Origin: Aequorivita todarodis
Lineage (GTDB): Bacteria; Bacteroidota; Bacteroidia; Flavobacteriales; Flavobacteriaceae
Assembly: GCF_028561335.1 (NCBI RefSeq)
Contig: NZ_JAQQTG010000009.1
Coordinates: 1,140-65,139 of the forward strand
DNA: 64,000 bases
Direction of reading: 5' to 3'
The notes beneath the pieces were generated by a model. The model ran no database searches. It saw only the letters and a list, made by a program, of their open reading frames with translations, and was not told the DNA's origin. The position numbers and the translations under genes were made by a program. Positions 43,673 to 54,567 of the stretch are shown one piece after another (within the stretch, counting starts at the first letter, position 1; each line of letters opens with the position of its first letter).

Positions 43673-45463
43673 TTAACGAATACCGTGCATTAATTTTTTT
43701 AGTACCGGGTTCAGCAACATCGAAATAACGCCAACCCCAATGGGGATTAACGTAAAGATCAAAAAGAAAGTCCCCATGGAATATTCCGCTGAAATTTTAT
43801 CGATCATCCCGCCCATTGTATTTGCCGCTTTTTGGCCAACGGCTATGGCCAGGTACCAAACCCCGAACATAAAGCCAATCATACGTGCCGGCACCAACTT
43901 ACTTAAATAGGACAGCCCCAATGGAGAAAGACAAAGTTCTCCCATTGTGTGTAATAAATACGCCAAAATAAGGAAAACCATACTCACTTTTGCCGTCATC
44001 GCTCCCGGAGGAATGTCTGATGCGCCATACGAAAGAATGGCAAAGCCCAGCCCCAAGAGTATGAGGCCGATTCCATATTTTACGGCCGCACTGGGGTTGT
44101 ACTTACTCTCCCACCATTTTGAAAATATAGGAGCAAGTGTAATAATGAAAAAGGAATTCAATATTCCGAACCACGTGGCATCCACTTGTAATTCGGTTTG
44201 ATTGAACTTATCGTACAATCTATAAATTACAAGCCCCCAGATACCGATAAAAGCGATTACCAAAGCTATATTGGACAGCGCAATTCTATGATGTGTTTTC
44301 TTGACCAATAAATAAATTACCCAAGAAATAATAATTAACGGAACGGTCGTTAACAGTGCATCTATAACTTTGAAAATCATGGCAGAATTTCCTGTTAGGT
44401 CCCTGTCTGTATAATCCTGCGCAAAAAGTGTCATGGAGCCAAGGGATTGTTCAAAAAAGGCGAAAAAGAAAACCGTAAAGAGCCCAAAGATGGAAACGGC
44501 AATCAGTCTATCTCTAACAATCGGTAAATAACGCGCAATACGGGTAACCAACAAAATGAGGAACATTGCCAAAGCGGCCAGCACTACAATATTGGTTCCG
44601 TTCATTCCCCAAAGTTCAAAAGGGACCAGCGATGTATCATAAATTTTTTCCAACGGATCGTTGAAAAGATAGAGCAATCCACCAATAGACGATAACACAA
44701 TTAAAGCATAGTCAAACATTGTGAATGGGTTCAGCTTTATGGGTGCCACTTCTACTCCGTCTTCACGTATTTCTGGTGCTTTTTCATTTATATTTTGCGG
44801 TATTTCAACTTCGTGAACCTTGGTAGGTTTTGCCCCAATGCCGCCGAATATTTTACCTGCCAATAAAAATTGAAGCATCCCGAAGAACATAAAAACACCT
44901 GCAAGCCCAAAGCCATAGGACCAACCGTAGTTTTCAGCCAAGTAACCGCAAAGCATCATCCCGAAGAAAGCGCCAGCGTTCACGCCCATATAAAAGATGG
45001 TATAAGCCCCGTCTTTTTTGGATTCCTTGCCTTTGTACATTTCTGAAATGATGGAAGTAATATTCGGCTTAAAAAAACCTGTTCCAATTACCAAAAGTGT
45101 GAGCCCCAAATAAAATGAGGCGGTTGTCTCCAACGCCATGGAAGCGTGGCCCAAGGTCATAATGACACAGCCCAAAACCACAGCCATTCTGTACCCGGTA
45201 ATTTTATCAGCTATCCAACCACCAATGATTGGGGTTAGATACAGCAACGAGGCATAGGTACCGATTAATGCCAATGCATGCTCGCGCGGCCAATCCCAAC
45301 CGGGATTGTCGCTAAGTAACGGCGCGGTCAAAAAGAGCACCAAAAGGATGCGCATTCCATAAAAGGAAAACCGCTCCCACATTTCGGTAAAGAAAAGGAT
45401 AAAAAGTCCCGCGGGATGCCCTAAAACCTTGTCCTTAAAAAGATTTTCTATATCGGTATTCAT
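43673..45463 (-). CDS. POT family peptide/proton symporter (first of two)
   Basis: The 596-residue inner-membrane protein has about 14 hydrophobic segments. The proton-coupling motif 'EMWERFSFYGMRILL' (ExxERFxYYG type, about 25-40) is present, as is the PTR2 signature 'GAYTIFYMGVNAGAFFG'. 'LGELCLSPLGLSYLSKLVP' is the conserved C-terminal motif. POT proteins import di- and tripeptides with protons. Its gene is the most downstream of an operon with another POT gene and DPP4, so products of DPP4 can be taken up at once. Confidence 0.93.
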   Translation of the reverse strand: MNTDIENLFKDKVLGHPAGLFILFFTEMWERFSFYGMRILLVLFLTAPLLSDNPGWDWPREHALALIGTYASLLYLTPIIGGWIADKITGYRMAVVLGCVIMTLGHASMALETTASFYLGLTLLVIGTGFFKPNITSIISEMYKGKESKKDGAYTIFYMGVNAGAFFGMMLCGYLAENYGWSYGFGLAGVFMFFGMLQFLLAGKIFGGIGAKPTKVHEVEIPQNINEKAPEIREDGVEVAPIKLNPFTMFDYALIVLSSIGGLLYLFNDPLEKIYDTSLVPFELWGMNGTNIVVLAALAMFLILLVTRIARYLPIVRDRLIAVSIFGLFTVFFFAFFEQSLGSMTLFAQDYTDRDLTGNSAMIFKVIDALLTTVPLIIISWVIYLLVKKTHHRIALSNIALVIAFIGIWGLVIYRLYDKFNQTELQVDATWFGILNSFFIITLAPIFSKWWESKYNPSAAVKYGIGLILLGLGFAILSYGASDIPPGAMTAKVSMVFLILAYLLHTMGELCLSPLGLSYLSKLVPARMIGFMFGVWYLAIAVGQKAANTMGGMIDKISAEYSMGTFFLIFTLIPIGVGVISMLLNPVLKKLMHGIR

Positions 45464-45497
45464 CGGTATATTTTTTGGTTAAATTGTTTTTTTGGAA

Positions 45498-47066
45498 TTA
45501 GTTGGCTTTGTTGATATCTGGGTCGGCAAGTTCATATGGTTCCTGCTCCAACATTTCGCGTTCATTGTCTTCCGCACCATGGGTAAGACGTTTGAGAGGT
45601 TTTAGGATGATGATAAACAGAGAACCTATTATAATTGTAAATACAAATATGCCCAAGAATACGGCGTATTCTCCAAAATCTGAAGCAGATTCTCCCACGA
45701 TTCCAGCCACCTTACTTCCCAATCCAGTTGCAGCGAAATAAACTCCCATCATTAGCGAAGCATATTTTATGGGTGATAATTTTGTGATGAAAGATAGCGC
45801 TACCGGCGAAAGACACAGTTCTCCAATAGTATGGAAAAAATATGCGAGCACTAACCATATCATACTTGATGTGCCAGACTGCTCAAATTGCATTGCTGCA
45901 AAAACCATAAAAACAAAACCAAAGCCCATAATAATAATACCCACTGCCATTTTGAAAAGGGACGACGCTTCTTTGCCTTTTAATTTCCTTTTTGCCCAAA
46001 TAGAAGCTACGAGCGTAGCAAATAAAATAATAAAGCCCGCGTTTAAACTTTGGAACATTACGGTAGGGATTTCCCATCCCAATAAAACCCTGTTAGTTTT
46101 TGAATCCGTATATAAGTTCATTAGGCCTCCTGCTTGCTCAAATGCACCCCAAAACACGATTACCATTATAAAGGATAATAATAATACCAAAAACCTATCT
46201 TTAAAAACTTGAGAGTCCAGTTCTTTATAAATCATCATTAACAAAGCGGTTATGGCGGTTAAAAAGAGGAACAATAAGCCATAAGCCCAACCCAATTCAT
46301 ACCACCCATATGCAGAAATCAACAAAAGAATTACTCCAATTATCAATTGCTTGGGAGAAACAAATAACTTTGAATATAATTGGCCATAGGATATTTCATT
46401 TACATCATCTTTGGTTGAGACGAGATTACCAACTTCTTTTAAATATTTTTGCCCGAACAAATAGTTGATTAACCCCAATAACATTACTACACCTGCAAGC
46501 CCAAAACCTGCATGCCAGCCCCATTCAGCAACAACTAAGCCTATAACAAGCGTTGCCAACATGGCTCCTGTATTTATGCCAATATAAAAAATACTAAATC
46601 CCTTGTCTCTTCTTATATCTCCTTCTTTGTATAGACCGCCCACCATTGTTGAAATATTAGGCTTTAACAATCCTACTCCCAAAATAACCAATCCCAGACC
46701 CGTATAAAATGCCCAAGTATCGGTAAGCACAAGCACTCCGTGTCCTAAACACAAAATGATGGCTCCTATCAATACGGCTTTTTTCTGCCCCAACAGTTTA
46801 TCTGCAATCATTCCTCCTGGAATTGACATAACGTACACTAACATTGTGTACCATCCATAAAGTGCCAAAGCCTCCTTTTCAGTCCAACCAAGACCAACTC
46901 CCCTATCATCCGTTCCAAGTGCGGAAGCTGTCATATACAAAACAAGAAGTGCTCTCATCCCATAATAGGAAAAACGTTCCCACATTTCAGTTAGAAATAA
47001 AATATAGAGACCTACCGGTTGGCCAAATAGTTCTTTTTGGTGCGCTTGTTTAATAGCTGTTGACAT
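45498..47066 (-). CDS. POT family peptide/proton symporter (second of two)
   Basis: The 522-residue inner-membrane protein shows about 12-14 hydrophobic segments. 'EMWERFSYYGMRALLVLY' is the ExxERFxYYG proton motif and 'GFSIFYIGINTGAMLATL' the PTR2 signature; 'IGELCLSPVALSFITKLSP' is at the C-terminal part. It has about 70 fewer residues than its neighbour and is clearly a diverged paralogue. The two transporters may differ in peptide preference. It lies 28 bp downstream of DPP4 and 34 bp upstream of the other POT gene. Confidence 0.93.
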   Translation of the reverse strand: MSTAIKQAHQKELFGQPVGLYILFLTEMWERFSYYGMRALLVLYMTASALGTDDRGVGLGWTEKEALALYGWYTMLVYVMSIPGGMIADKLLGQKKAVLIGAIILCLGHGVLVLTDTWAFYTGLGLVILGVGLLKPNISTMVGGLYKEGDIRRDKGFSIFYIGINTGAMLATLVIGLVVAEWGWHAGFGLAGVVMLLGLINYLFGQKYLKEVGNLVSTKDDVNEISYGQLYSKLFVSPKQLIIGVILLLISAYGWYELGWAYGLLFLFLTAITALLMMIYKELDSQVFKDRFLVLLLSFIMVIVFWGAFEQAGGLMNLYTDSKTNRVLLGWEIPTVMFQSLNAGFIILFATLVASIWAKRKLKGKEASSLFKMAVGIIIMGFGFVFMVFAAMQFEQSGTSSMIWLVLAYFFHTIGELCLSPVALSFITKLSPIKYASLMMGVYFAATGLGSKVAGIVGESASDFGEYAVFLGIFVFTIIIGSLFIIILKPLKRLTHGAEDNEREMLEQEPYELADPDINKAN

Positions 47067-47094
47067 AAGATTTATTATTAGTTAGTGTTGATTT

Positions 47095-49284
47095 TTATAA
47101 ATTATTTTTGATGAAGTCGGTCATTAAGGTATAAAGGTGCAAGCGGGTATTGCCACCGTATATACCGTGGTTCTTGTCTGGATAAATGCGCCAGTCAAAC
47201 TGCTTGTTGGCCTGTACCAGGGCTTCCACCAGGCGCATGGTGTTCTGCACGTGCACATTGTCATCGGCACTGCCGTGTACCAAGAGGAATTTGCCCTCCA
47301 ATCCCTGTACGTGCGAGAGGGGCGAGTTTTCGTCATAGCCCGAGGGGTTTTCCTGCGGGGTCTGCATGTAGCGTTCGGTATAGATGCTGTCGTAAAAACG
47401 CCAGCTTGTTACCGGGGCAACGGCAATGGCCATTTCAAAAACCTCGGGCGCCTGAAACAAGCAATTGGAAGCCATAAACCCACCATAGCTCCAGCCCCAA
47501 ATTCCGGTTCTAAAAGCATTAATATAGGGCAGTTCGCTCAGTTTTTTTGCAACGGCTATTTGGTCTTCCACTTCATATTTGCCCAATTCCTTTTGGGTCA
47601 TTTTCTTGAAATCCCTTCCCTTAAAACCTGTTCCGCGACCATCCACGCAAGCAATGACAATGCCCTGCTCATTTGCCAGCATTTGGTGCCAGTAATCATT
47701 TGTGCCTATCCAACTATTGGCAACCTGTTGCGAACCCGGCCCTGAATATTGAAAAAGAAACAACGGATATTGTTTTGTTTCGTCAAAATCCAACGGCTTA
47801 ATCACATACATATTCAAGTCTTCGCCATTGATGTTTATGGTTGAAAATTCCTTTGGCGAAATTTTATAGGAAGCCAATCGGTTCTTTAAATCGTTGTTGT
47901 TCTTTATCTCGCGCAGCACGTTTCCCGTTTTGGCCTCGTTAAGCGTGAAAACATAAGGCGTTGTAGCATCTGAAAAAGACCCGATATAATAACTATAATC
48001 CGCGCTGAAATCGGCATCATTGGTTCCGGTTTTTTGGGATAAACGGACTTTATTTTTTCCCGAAGGCAAAATGGAATACACATCGCGGTTGATGCTGCCG
48101 TTTTCGGTACTTTGGTAATAAACCCGTCCCGTATTTTGGTCAAAACCGTAATAGGTGGTAACTTCCCAAGGACCTTTGGTTACCTGGTTCAAAAGCTTTC
48201 CGTTTTTATCGTATTGGTAAATGTGGTTCCAGCCATCTTTTTCGCTGGTCCAGAAAAAACTGTTGTTGTTCAAAAAGGTAAGATTGTCCGTAACGTCAAC
48301 ATACGCGGCATCTTTTTCCTCTAAAATCAATTTTGAGGAATTGTTGGAAGCATCCACAAAAACCAAATCCAATATATTTTGATGGCGATTGGTTAATTGT
48401 ACGCTCAAAAAGTTGTTGTCTTTTGTCCAAAGCAACCGAGGAATGTAATAACTGTTGTATTTTGAAAGATCTACTGCGGAAGTTTTCCCACTGCCAAGGT
48501 CATACAGCTGAAGTGAAACCTTGGAATTGTTTTCGCCGGCCTTAGGATATTTAAAGGTTTCGGCAAAAGGATATAAATTATTGCCATAAATATCCATGGT
48601 ATATTCGGGCACATCGGTTTCATCAAATTTTATGTAGGCCAGTTTATCGCCATTTACGCTCCATTCAAAAGCGCGGACAAAGGCGAATTCTTCCTCATAA
48701 ACCCAATCGGTAATGCCGTTGATGATGCTGTTCTTTTTACCGTCCGTGGTAATCTGCTTGGTTTCGCCCGAATTCAGATCCTTTATGTAAAGGTTGTTTT
48801 GAAAACCGTACGCTATCTTGCTACCGTCATTGCTGAAAGTGGGTTCTTGTATTTTATGGGTTGAAACAAGGCTGAAATCCTTCGTTTTTACGTCGTAAAC
48901 ATAATAGGTGCCAAGCGAGGAACGACGATATATTTGCTCCAACTCAGTTGAAAAGAGAATCTTGGATTCGTCTTTGTTGAATTCATAGGAAATAATATAA
49001 TTTATTCCCTTTAAATCTGTACTGTTTAAAAGTGTGCGTACTTTTTCGCCACTTTTATAATCATACACATCTACTGTTGAGGCCTTGTTCTGCCTATCGT
49101 AATTCAAAACGGCATATTCCTTTCCATTATTTAGGGAGCGGAGCACATCGAGCCTTTCGGTTTTGAAAACACCGGAGCCGGGTTTCCAAATATCTTCTAA
49201 GGTTATGTTTTTTTGTTGGGCGGTAAGGGTAGAAAAGGCCGTTAAAAACAGCAGTAAAAAAGGTAGGGAGTTAAATCTTTTCAA
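47095..49284 (-). CDS. Dipeptidyl peptidase IV (S9B)
   Basis: The 729-residue exported serine peptidase has a signal peptide (to about 22) and an eight-bladed beta-propeller (about 45-480). The N-terminus-binding Glu motif of DPP4 is present in the propeller ('DWVYEEEFAF'). The catalytic domain holds 'WGWSYGGF' (Ser near 612), 'VHGSADDNVH' (Asp) and 'YPDKNHGIYGG' (His), the full triad. DPP4 cuts dipeptides after a penultimate Pro or Ala, in the periplasm or outer membrane. It heads the operon with two peptide transporters, so this is a peptide scavenging module. Confidence 0.95.
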   Translation of the reverse strand: MKRFNSLPFLLLFLTAFSTLTAQQKNITLEDIWKPGSGVFKTERLDVLRSLNNGKEYAVLNYDRQNKASTVDVYDYKSGEKVRTLLNSTDLKGINYIISYEFNKDESKILFSTELEQIYRRSSLGTYYVYDVKTKDFSLVSTHKIQEPTFSNDGSKIAYGFQNNLYIKDLNSGETKQITTDGKKNSIINGITDWVYEEEFAFVRAFEWSVNGDKLAYIKFDETDVPEYTMDIYGNNLYPFAETFKYPKAGENNSKVSLQLYDLGSGKTSAVDLSKYNSYYIPRLLWTKDNNFLSVQLTNRHQNILDLVFVDASNNSSKLILEEKDAAYVDVTDNLTFLNNNSFFWTSEKDGWNHIYQYDKNGKLLNQVTKGPWEVTTYYGFDQNTGRVYYQSTENGSINRDVYSILPSGKNKVRLSQKTGTNDADFSADYSYYIGSFSDATTPYVFTLNEAKTGNVLREIKNNNDLKNRLASYKISPKEFSTININGEDLNMYVIKPLDFDETKQYPLFLFQYSGPGSQQVANSWIGTNDYWHQMLANEQGIVIACVDGRGTGFKGRDFKKMTQKELGKYEVEDQIAVAKKLSELPYINAFRTGIWGWSYGGFMASNCLFQAPEVFEMAIAVAPVTSWRFYDSIYTERYMQTPQENPSGYDENSPLSHVQGLEGKFLLVHGSADDNVHVQNTMRLVEALVQANKQFDWRIYPDKNHGIYGGNTRLHLYTLMTDFIKNNL

Positions 49285-49463
49285 AGTGTTAAAATTTTAA
49301 TACGCCAAGTTTACTAATTTTTTGTGAAAGAGGGGGCGGAATTTTTGTTAAATAAGCCTTTGAAGTGCGATTTAATAACAATAACAATTAGTTACAATGG
49401 CTCACAAATTTCACACTTCCCGTAATTCGAAAAATAGCGTTTTTTAAAAGCGGAAAAAATACC

Positions 49464-50378
49464 TTAATCCCGCACCAAGGGCATAGTCGTACAGCGCAGC
49501 AGCCCCTCCTGCTTGGAGATTTCTGCATACGGGACCTCTTCAACCGTAAACCCTTGTTCGCGCAGCCACGTATTCAGGCGGGTAAAGTTCTTTTCTGAAA
49601 TGACCACATCGGGCGAAATACTGAAGATGTTGCTGTTCATATCATACATCTCGCGCTTGGTTATGTGAAAACAGTTTTCCTTTCCGAAGAAATCTATAAG
49701 CCACTGATATTCTTCTTCAATCAAAAAACCTTCCTTGTGGATGATGGCCTTCCCCCTTCCCAAAGGCTGAAAACAGCAATCCAGGTGCAGCGCGTTTTCA
49801 TCTGCAACCGTATTGCTCTTTCGAAGGTTGAAGGATTTTACCTTTTTATGCGGAAAAAGTTTCTGAAGATGTGCTACGGCTTTCAAATTGGTACGGGCGG
49901 TAATAAAACTGGGGTAATCTTCGCCGTAATAAGCACCCACAAAAATATAATCGCCCCAAGGCATCACATCGCCTCCCTCTATATGGGCATTTTCGGGAAA
50001 TTCTATGATTTTTGAAGGGTCAATCTGCTTGATAACGTGCTCAATGGCCTCAATTTCCATGGAACGGTCCTCAAGAATATTTGCAATGATGAATTTATCC
50101 TCAATCACAAAAGCTATGTCCCGCGAGAAAATTTGGTTATAATCCTTTATGGAATGCGGCCTATAAACCTTCACGTCATATTTTTTGAAGACTTCGGCCA
50201 CGGCGTCCATCTCCTTTACCATATCCTCATCTTTTGGATAGGTGCCGGCATTTATGTGTTCTGCCGATTTTGGGTCGTAGGCATCCTCCAGCTTTGGCAC
50301 GGGGCCATTGCTATCGGCACGGCCCAGCACTACCGCTCTTAATCTTGAAATTTCGTCGTTGATGTTTAAATGGATCAT
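49464..50378 (-). CDS. DDAH/arginine deiminase-superfamily hydrolase
   Basis: The 304-residue cytosolic protein has the guanidino-modifying layout. 'EYP/ENAHIEGGDVMPWGDYIF' (about 130-150) holds the EGGD acid; 'ENALHLDCCFQPLGRGKAI' carries the catalytic His; 'EGLLRCTTMPLVRD' at the C-terminus has the nucleophile Cys (RCTTMPL). These match dimethylarginine dimethylaminohydrolase and amidinotransferase relatives rather than full arginine deiminases. The reaction probably hydrolyses a methylated or substituted arginine to citrulline, but a free-arginine deiminase is not excluded. It lies downstream of the citrate synthase gene, with a terminator between. Confidence 0.82.
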   Translation of the reverse strand: MIHLNINDEISRLRAVVLGRADSNGPVPKLEDAYDPKSAEHINAGTYPKDEDMVKEMDAVAEVFKKYDVKVYRPHSIKDYNQIFSRDIAFVIEDKFIIANILEDRSMEIEAIEHVIKQIDPSKIIEFPENAHIEGGDVMPWGDYIFVGAYYGEDYPSFITARTNLKAVAHLQKLFPHKKVKSFNLRKSNTVADENALHLDCCFQPLGRGKAIIHKEGFLIEEEYQWLIDFFGKENCFHITKREMYDMNSNIFSISPDVVISEKNFTRLNTWLREQGFTVEEVPYAEISKQEGLLRCTTMPLVRD

Positions 50379-50388
50379 AGGGCAAATA

Positions 50389-50419
50389 TAGAAAAAGCAC
50401 CTCTATACGGAAGTGCTTT
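50389..50419 (-). terminator. Rho-independent terminator after citrate synthase gene
   Basis: AAAGCAC (50394-50400) pairs with GTGCTTT (50413-50419), 12-nt loop; on the minus strand TTTTTC follows. It is 22 nt past the gltA stop codon. Confidence 0.75.
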
Positions 50420-50441
50420 CAAATATATTAAAAATAAGTTT

Positions 50442-51728
50442 TTATCGTTTTTCCACGGGCACAAAGCTCCTTAGGGTCTCGCCAACATAAATCTGGCGCG
50501 GACGGCCTATTGGCTCTTTGTTCAGGCGCATCTCTCTCCATTGTGCGATCCAGCCCGGCAAGCGGCCCAAGGCGAACATTGGGGTAAACATTTCAACAGG
50601 AATACCTAAAGCGCGGTAAATAATTCCCGAATAGAAATCTACGTTTGGATATAATTTTCGATCCACAAAATATTGGTCTTCCAGTGCTTCTTTTTCCAAC
50701 GCTTTTGCGATGTCCAAAATTTCGTCGTCAATTCCTAGGTTCTCCAGAACATCATCCGCCGCTTTTTTAATGATTTTGGCGCGTGGGTCAAAGTTTTTGT
50801 AAACCCTATGGCCAAAGCCCATCAATCGGAACGGATCGTTTTTGTCTTTTGCCTTTGCCATAAATTTCTTGGTGTCGCCACCGTCTTCTTTAATAGCTTC
50901 AAGCATTTCAATAACCGCTTGGTTTGCCCCTCCGTGAAGTGGCCCCCAAAGCGCCGCGATTCCCGCAGAAATTGAAACGAACAACCCGGCATGTGAGGAG
51001 CCGACGATTCGCACCGTTGAAGTGGAACAGTTCTGCTCGTGGTCTGCGTGAAGGATCAATAATTTATCCAAAGCTTCCAAAACCGTTTCGTTGGTAGTGT
51101 ATTCCCCGCTTGGTTTTTTGAACATCATTTTTATAAAATTGTCCACATAGCCCAAGGAATCTCCACCGTAATCCAGTGGAAGGCCCATGCGTTTTCTATA
51201 GGTCCAAGCGGTCAAAACAGGGAATTTCCCAAGGATTTTAACGATGGCCTTGTACATATCTTCTTCGCTTTCCACGTTTACCGAAGAAGGATTAAACGCA
51301 ACCAGCGCCGAAGTCAAGGAAGACAGCACGCCCATTGGGTGAGCGGCTTTTGGAAAACCGTCCAAGATACGTTTCACGTCCTCATCAACGTGCGATTGTG
51401 CTTTTATATCGGTGTGGAATTTCTCCAATTGGGTTTTGGTTGGCAATTCCCCAAAAATAAGAAGGTAACAAACCTCCAGGAAATGTGCTTTTTCAGCAAG
51501 TTCTTCAATGGCATAGCCGCGGTAGCGCAATACGCCTTTTTCCCCATCCAAAAAAGTGATGGCGCTTTCGCAGGCCCCCGTATTTTTGTAACCAGGATCT
51601 AAGGTAACAACCCCGCCCGTGTCGCCACGAAGGCTTTTTATATCTATTCCTAACTCATTTTCAGTTCCTTCTACAATTGGAAAATCGTATTTTTTACCAT
51701 CTATTTCGAGGGTCGCCATCTTTGCCAT
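50442..51728 (-). CDS. gltA: Citrate synthase
   Basis: The ATG at 51728 (MAKMATLEIDGKKYDF) gives 428 residues, the normal length for the type II, hexameric form. Signature motifs are 'HAGLFVSISAGIAALWGPL' then 'HGGANQAVIEML' (catalytic His of the substrate-binding set), 'MGFGHRVYKNFDPRAKII' (catalytic His and following Asp) and 'YPNVDFYSGIIYRALGIP' (Asp). It condenses acetyl-CoA and oxaloacetate in the citric acid cycle. The cysteine and regulatory residues for NADH sensing cannot be judged. It follows enolase by 187 bp. Confidence 0.97.
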   Translation of the reverse strand: MAKMATLEIDGKKYDFPIVEGTENELGIDIKSLRGDTGGVVTLDPGYKNTGACESAITFLDGEKGVLRYRGYAIEELAEKAHFLEVCYLLIFGELPTKTQLEKFHTDIKAQSHVDEDVKRILDGFPKAAHPMGVLSSLTSALVAFNPSSVNVESEEDMYKAIVKILGKFPVLTAWTYRKRMGLPLDYGGDSLGYVDNFIKMMFKKPSGEYTTNETVLEALDKLLILHADHEQNCSTSTVRIVGSSHAGLFVSISAGIAALWGPLHGGANQAVIEMLEAIKEDGGDTKKFMAKAKDKNDPFRLMGFGHRVYKNFDPRAKIIKKAADDVLENLGIDDEILDIAKALEKEALEDQYFVDRKLYPNVDFYSGIIYRALGIPVEMFTPMFALGRLPGWIAQWREMRLNKEPIGRPRQIYVGETLRSFVPVEKR

Positions 51729-51835
51729 AAAATATCGTGTGTTTTTTAATTTATTCAGAAACGTAAAAGTACAAAATCTCAAGTTATTTTTTTAACATTT
51801 CTCGGGAATCTTAGGTTAAAAAATCCTTAATACGA

Positions 51836-51860
51836 GCCCCCTAACCCCCAAAAGGGGAAA
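51836..51860. repeat. Second copy of the CCCCCTAACCCCCAAA element
   Basis: GCCCCCTAACCCCCAAAA followed by GGGG, as at 37937-37964 (one-base shorter G-run). It lies between eno and gltA. Confidence 0.7.
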
Positions 51861-51915
51861 CGGAGAAGACGAAGAAAAAAATAATGGATATGGTTTTTCG
51901 AAAAAGTACCGCTTT

Positions 51916-53239
<1,324 letters not shown>

Positions 53240-53242
53240 TAA

Positions 53243-53275
53243 AGACCCCAAAGGTTTTTGAAACCTTCGGGGTCT
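53243..53275 (-). terminator. Rho-independent terminator after carA
   Basis: AGACCCC-AAGGTTT and AAACCTT-GGGGTCT pair almost fully (one mismatch) around a short loop; on the minus strand a T-rich tail (TTTACAATT) follows. Confidence 0.75.
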
Positions 53276-53283
53276 GGAAAATT

Positions 53284-54405
53284 TTAAGCGGTTTGTAGTT
53301 TATGTTTTTCAATACTTTCGATAAATTCATCAAAAAGATACGAAGCATCGTGCGGTCCGGGGCTTGCCTCAGGGTGATATTGAACTGAGAAAGCGGGTTT
53401 GTTTTTCAATCTAATTCCAGCCGCGGTGTTGTCGTTCAAGTGTAGGTGGGTTATTTCAATATTTGGATTGGCTTCGGCTTCCTCTCTATTAATCGCAAAA
53501 CCGTGATTTTGTGAGGTAATTTCGCCCTTGCCGGTTATCAAATTCATCACGGGATGATTGATTCCGCGGTGGCCGTTGTGCATTTTATAGGTTGAGACCC
53601 CGTTGGCCAGCGCCAGCATTTGGTGGCCCAAACAAATGCCGAACATAGGCTGTTCCTTGTCCAAAATAGTTTTTACCACTTCTATTGCGCTGTGCAGCGG
53701 CTCGGGATCGCCGGGCCCATTTGAGATGAAATATCCATCGGGATTGAAGGCTTCCATTTCAGAAAAAGTTGCATTGAAAGGGAAGACTTTTATGTAGCAA
53801 TCGCGTTCGGCGAGCCTGCGCAGGATGTTCTTTTTAATTCCCAAATCCAAAGCGGAGATTTTGTATTTGGCGTTCTCGTTTCCGAAGAAATAGGGCTCTT
53901 TTGTGGAAACTTTTGAAGCGAGCTCCAAACCGTTCATATCGGGTACGGCCGCCAACTGTTTTTTCAATCCCTCAATATTGTCAACTTCCGTGGAAATAAC
54001 AGCGTTCATCGCGCCATTGTCTCGAATGTAGCTTACCAGGGCGCGTGTGTCCACATCGCTTATGGCCAGCAGGTTGTTTCTATTTAAAAATTCTTCCAAG
54101 GAATCATCAGCTGCGGGGCGCGAATAATGGTAGCTGAAATTGCGCACCACCAAGCCTGCTATTTTTATGCCTTCAGATTCTACTTCGTCTTTATTGGTGC
54201 CGTAATTCCCGATGTGGGCGTTGGTGGCAACCATAATTTGACCGAAATAGGAAGGATCAGTAAAAATTTCTTGGTAACCCGTCATTCCGGTGTTGAAACA
54301 AACTTCGCCAAAGGCTGAGCCTTCTTTGCCGCCAACTGCTTTTCCGTAGAAAATGGTTCCGTCTGCCAATAAAATAAGTGCTTTTTTTCGTGTTTGGTAT
54401 TTCAT
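53284..54405 (-). CDS. carA: Carbamoyl-phosphate synthase small subunit
   Basis: The ATG at 54405 (MKYQTRKKALILLADGTIF) gives 373 residues; eight extra codons upstream are not needed. The N-terminal half has 'GEVCFNTGMTGYQEIFTDPS'; the C-terminal glutaminase has 'MFGICLGHQMLALANG' with nucleophile Cys, 'GINHPVMNL', and 'FSVQYHPEASPGPHDASYLF' with His and Glu. It feeds glutamine ammonia to the large subunit CarB, which is not in the window, for pyrimidine and arginine synthesis. It is downstream of a secreted T9SS protein gene and rplQ. Confidence 0.97.
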   Translation of the reverse strand: MKYQTRKKALILLADGTIFYGKAVGGKEGSAFGEVCFNTGMTGYQEIFTDPSYFGQIMVATNAHIGNYGTNKDEVESEGIKIAGLVVRNFSYHYSRPAADDSLEEFLNRNNLLAISDVDTRALVSYIRDNGAMNAVISTEVDNIEGLKKQLAAVPDMNGLELASKVSTKEPYFFGNENAKYKISALDLGIKKNILRRLAERDCYIKVFPFNATFSEMEAFNPDGYFISNGPGDPEPLHSAIEVVKTILDKEQPMFGICLGHQMLALANGVSTYKMHNGHRGINHPVMNLITGKGEITSQNHGFAINREEAEANPNIEITHLHLNDNTAAGIRLKNKPAFSVQYHPEASPGPHDASYLFDEFIESIEKHKLQTA

Positions 54406-54425
54406 TATTTGAAGGGTTTCAGGTT

Positions 54426-54450
54426 TCACCCTTCGACAAGCTCAGGGTGA
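54426..54450. repeat. TTCGACAAGCTCAGGG dispersed repeat
   Basis: TCACCC and GGGTGA form the stem and TTCGACAAGCTCA the loop. This word is known as a widespread short dispersed sequence in many bacterial genomes. It sits in the leader of carA. Confidence 0.7.
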
Positions 54451-54489
54451 CAATTTCAAATTTTTAAAATTCTTTGCAAAAATAGTATA

Positions 54490-54525
54490 AAAAAAAGGGA
54501 TAAACGAAAACGCTTATCCCTTTGT
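54490..54525 (-). terminator. Terminator copy 1 (downstream of the T9SS gene)
   Basis: AAAGGGATAA and TTATCCCTTT form a 10-bp stem with loop ACGAAAACGC. On the minus strand a T7 tail follows. The 36-bp sequence is identical to 55685-55720. Confidence 0.85.
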
Positions 54526-54567
54526 GAATTACTTCTGAAAACTTCTGACCATACAACGGGTTGATCC

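Noticed and set aside
51836-51860. Possible rho-independent terminator after enolase
   Set aside because: The C- and G-runs form a short stem but there is no T-run on the minus strand, and a copy in a divergent spacer shows it is a dispersed repeat.
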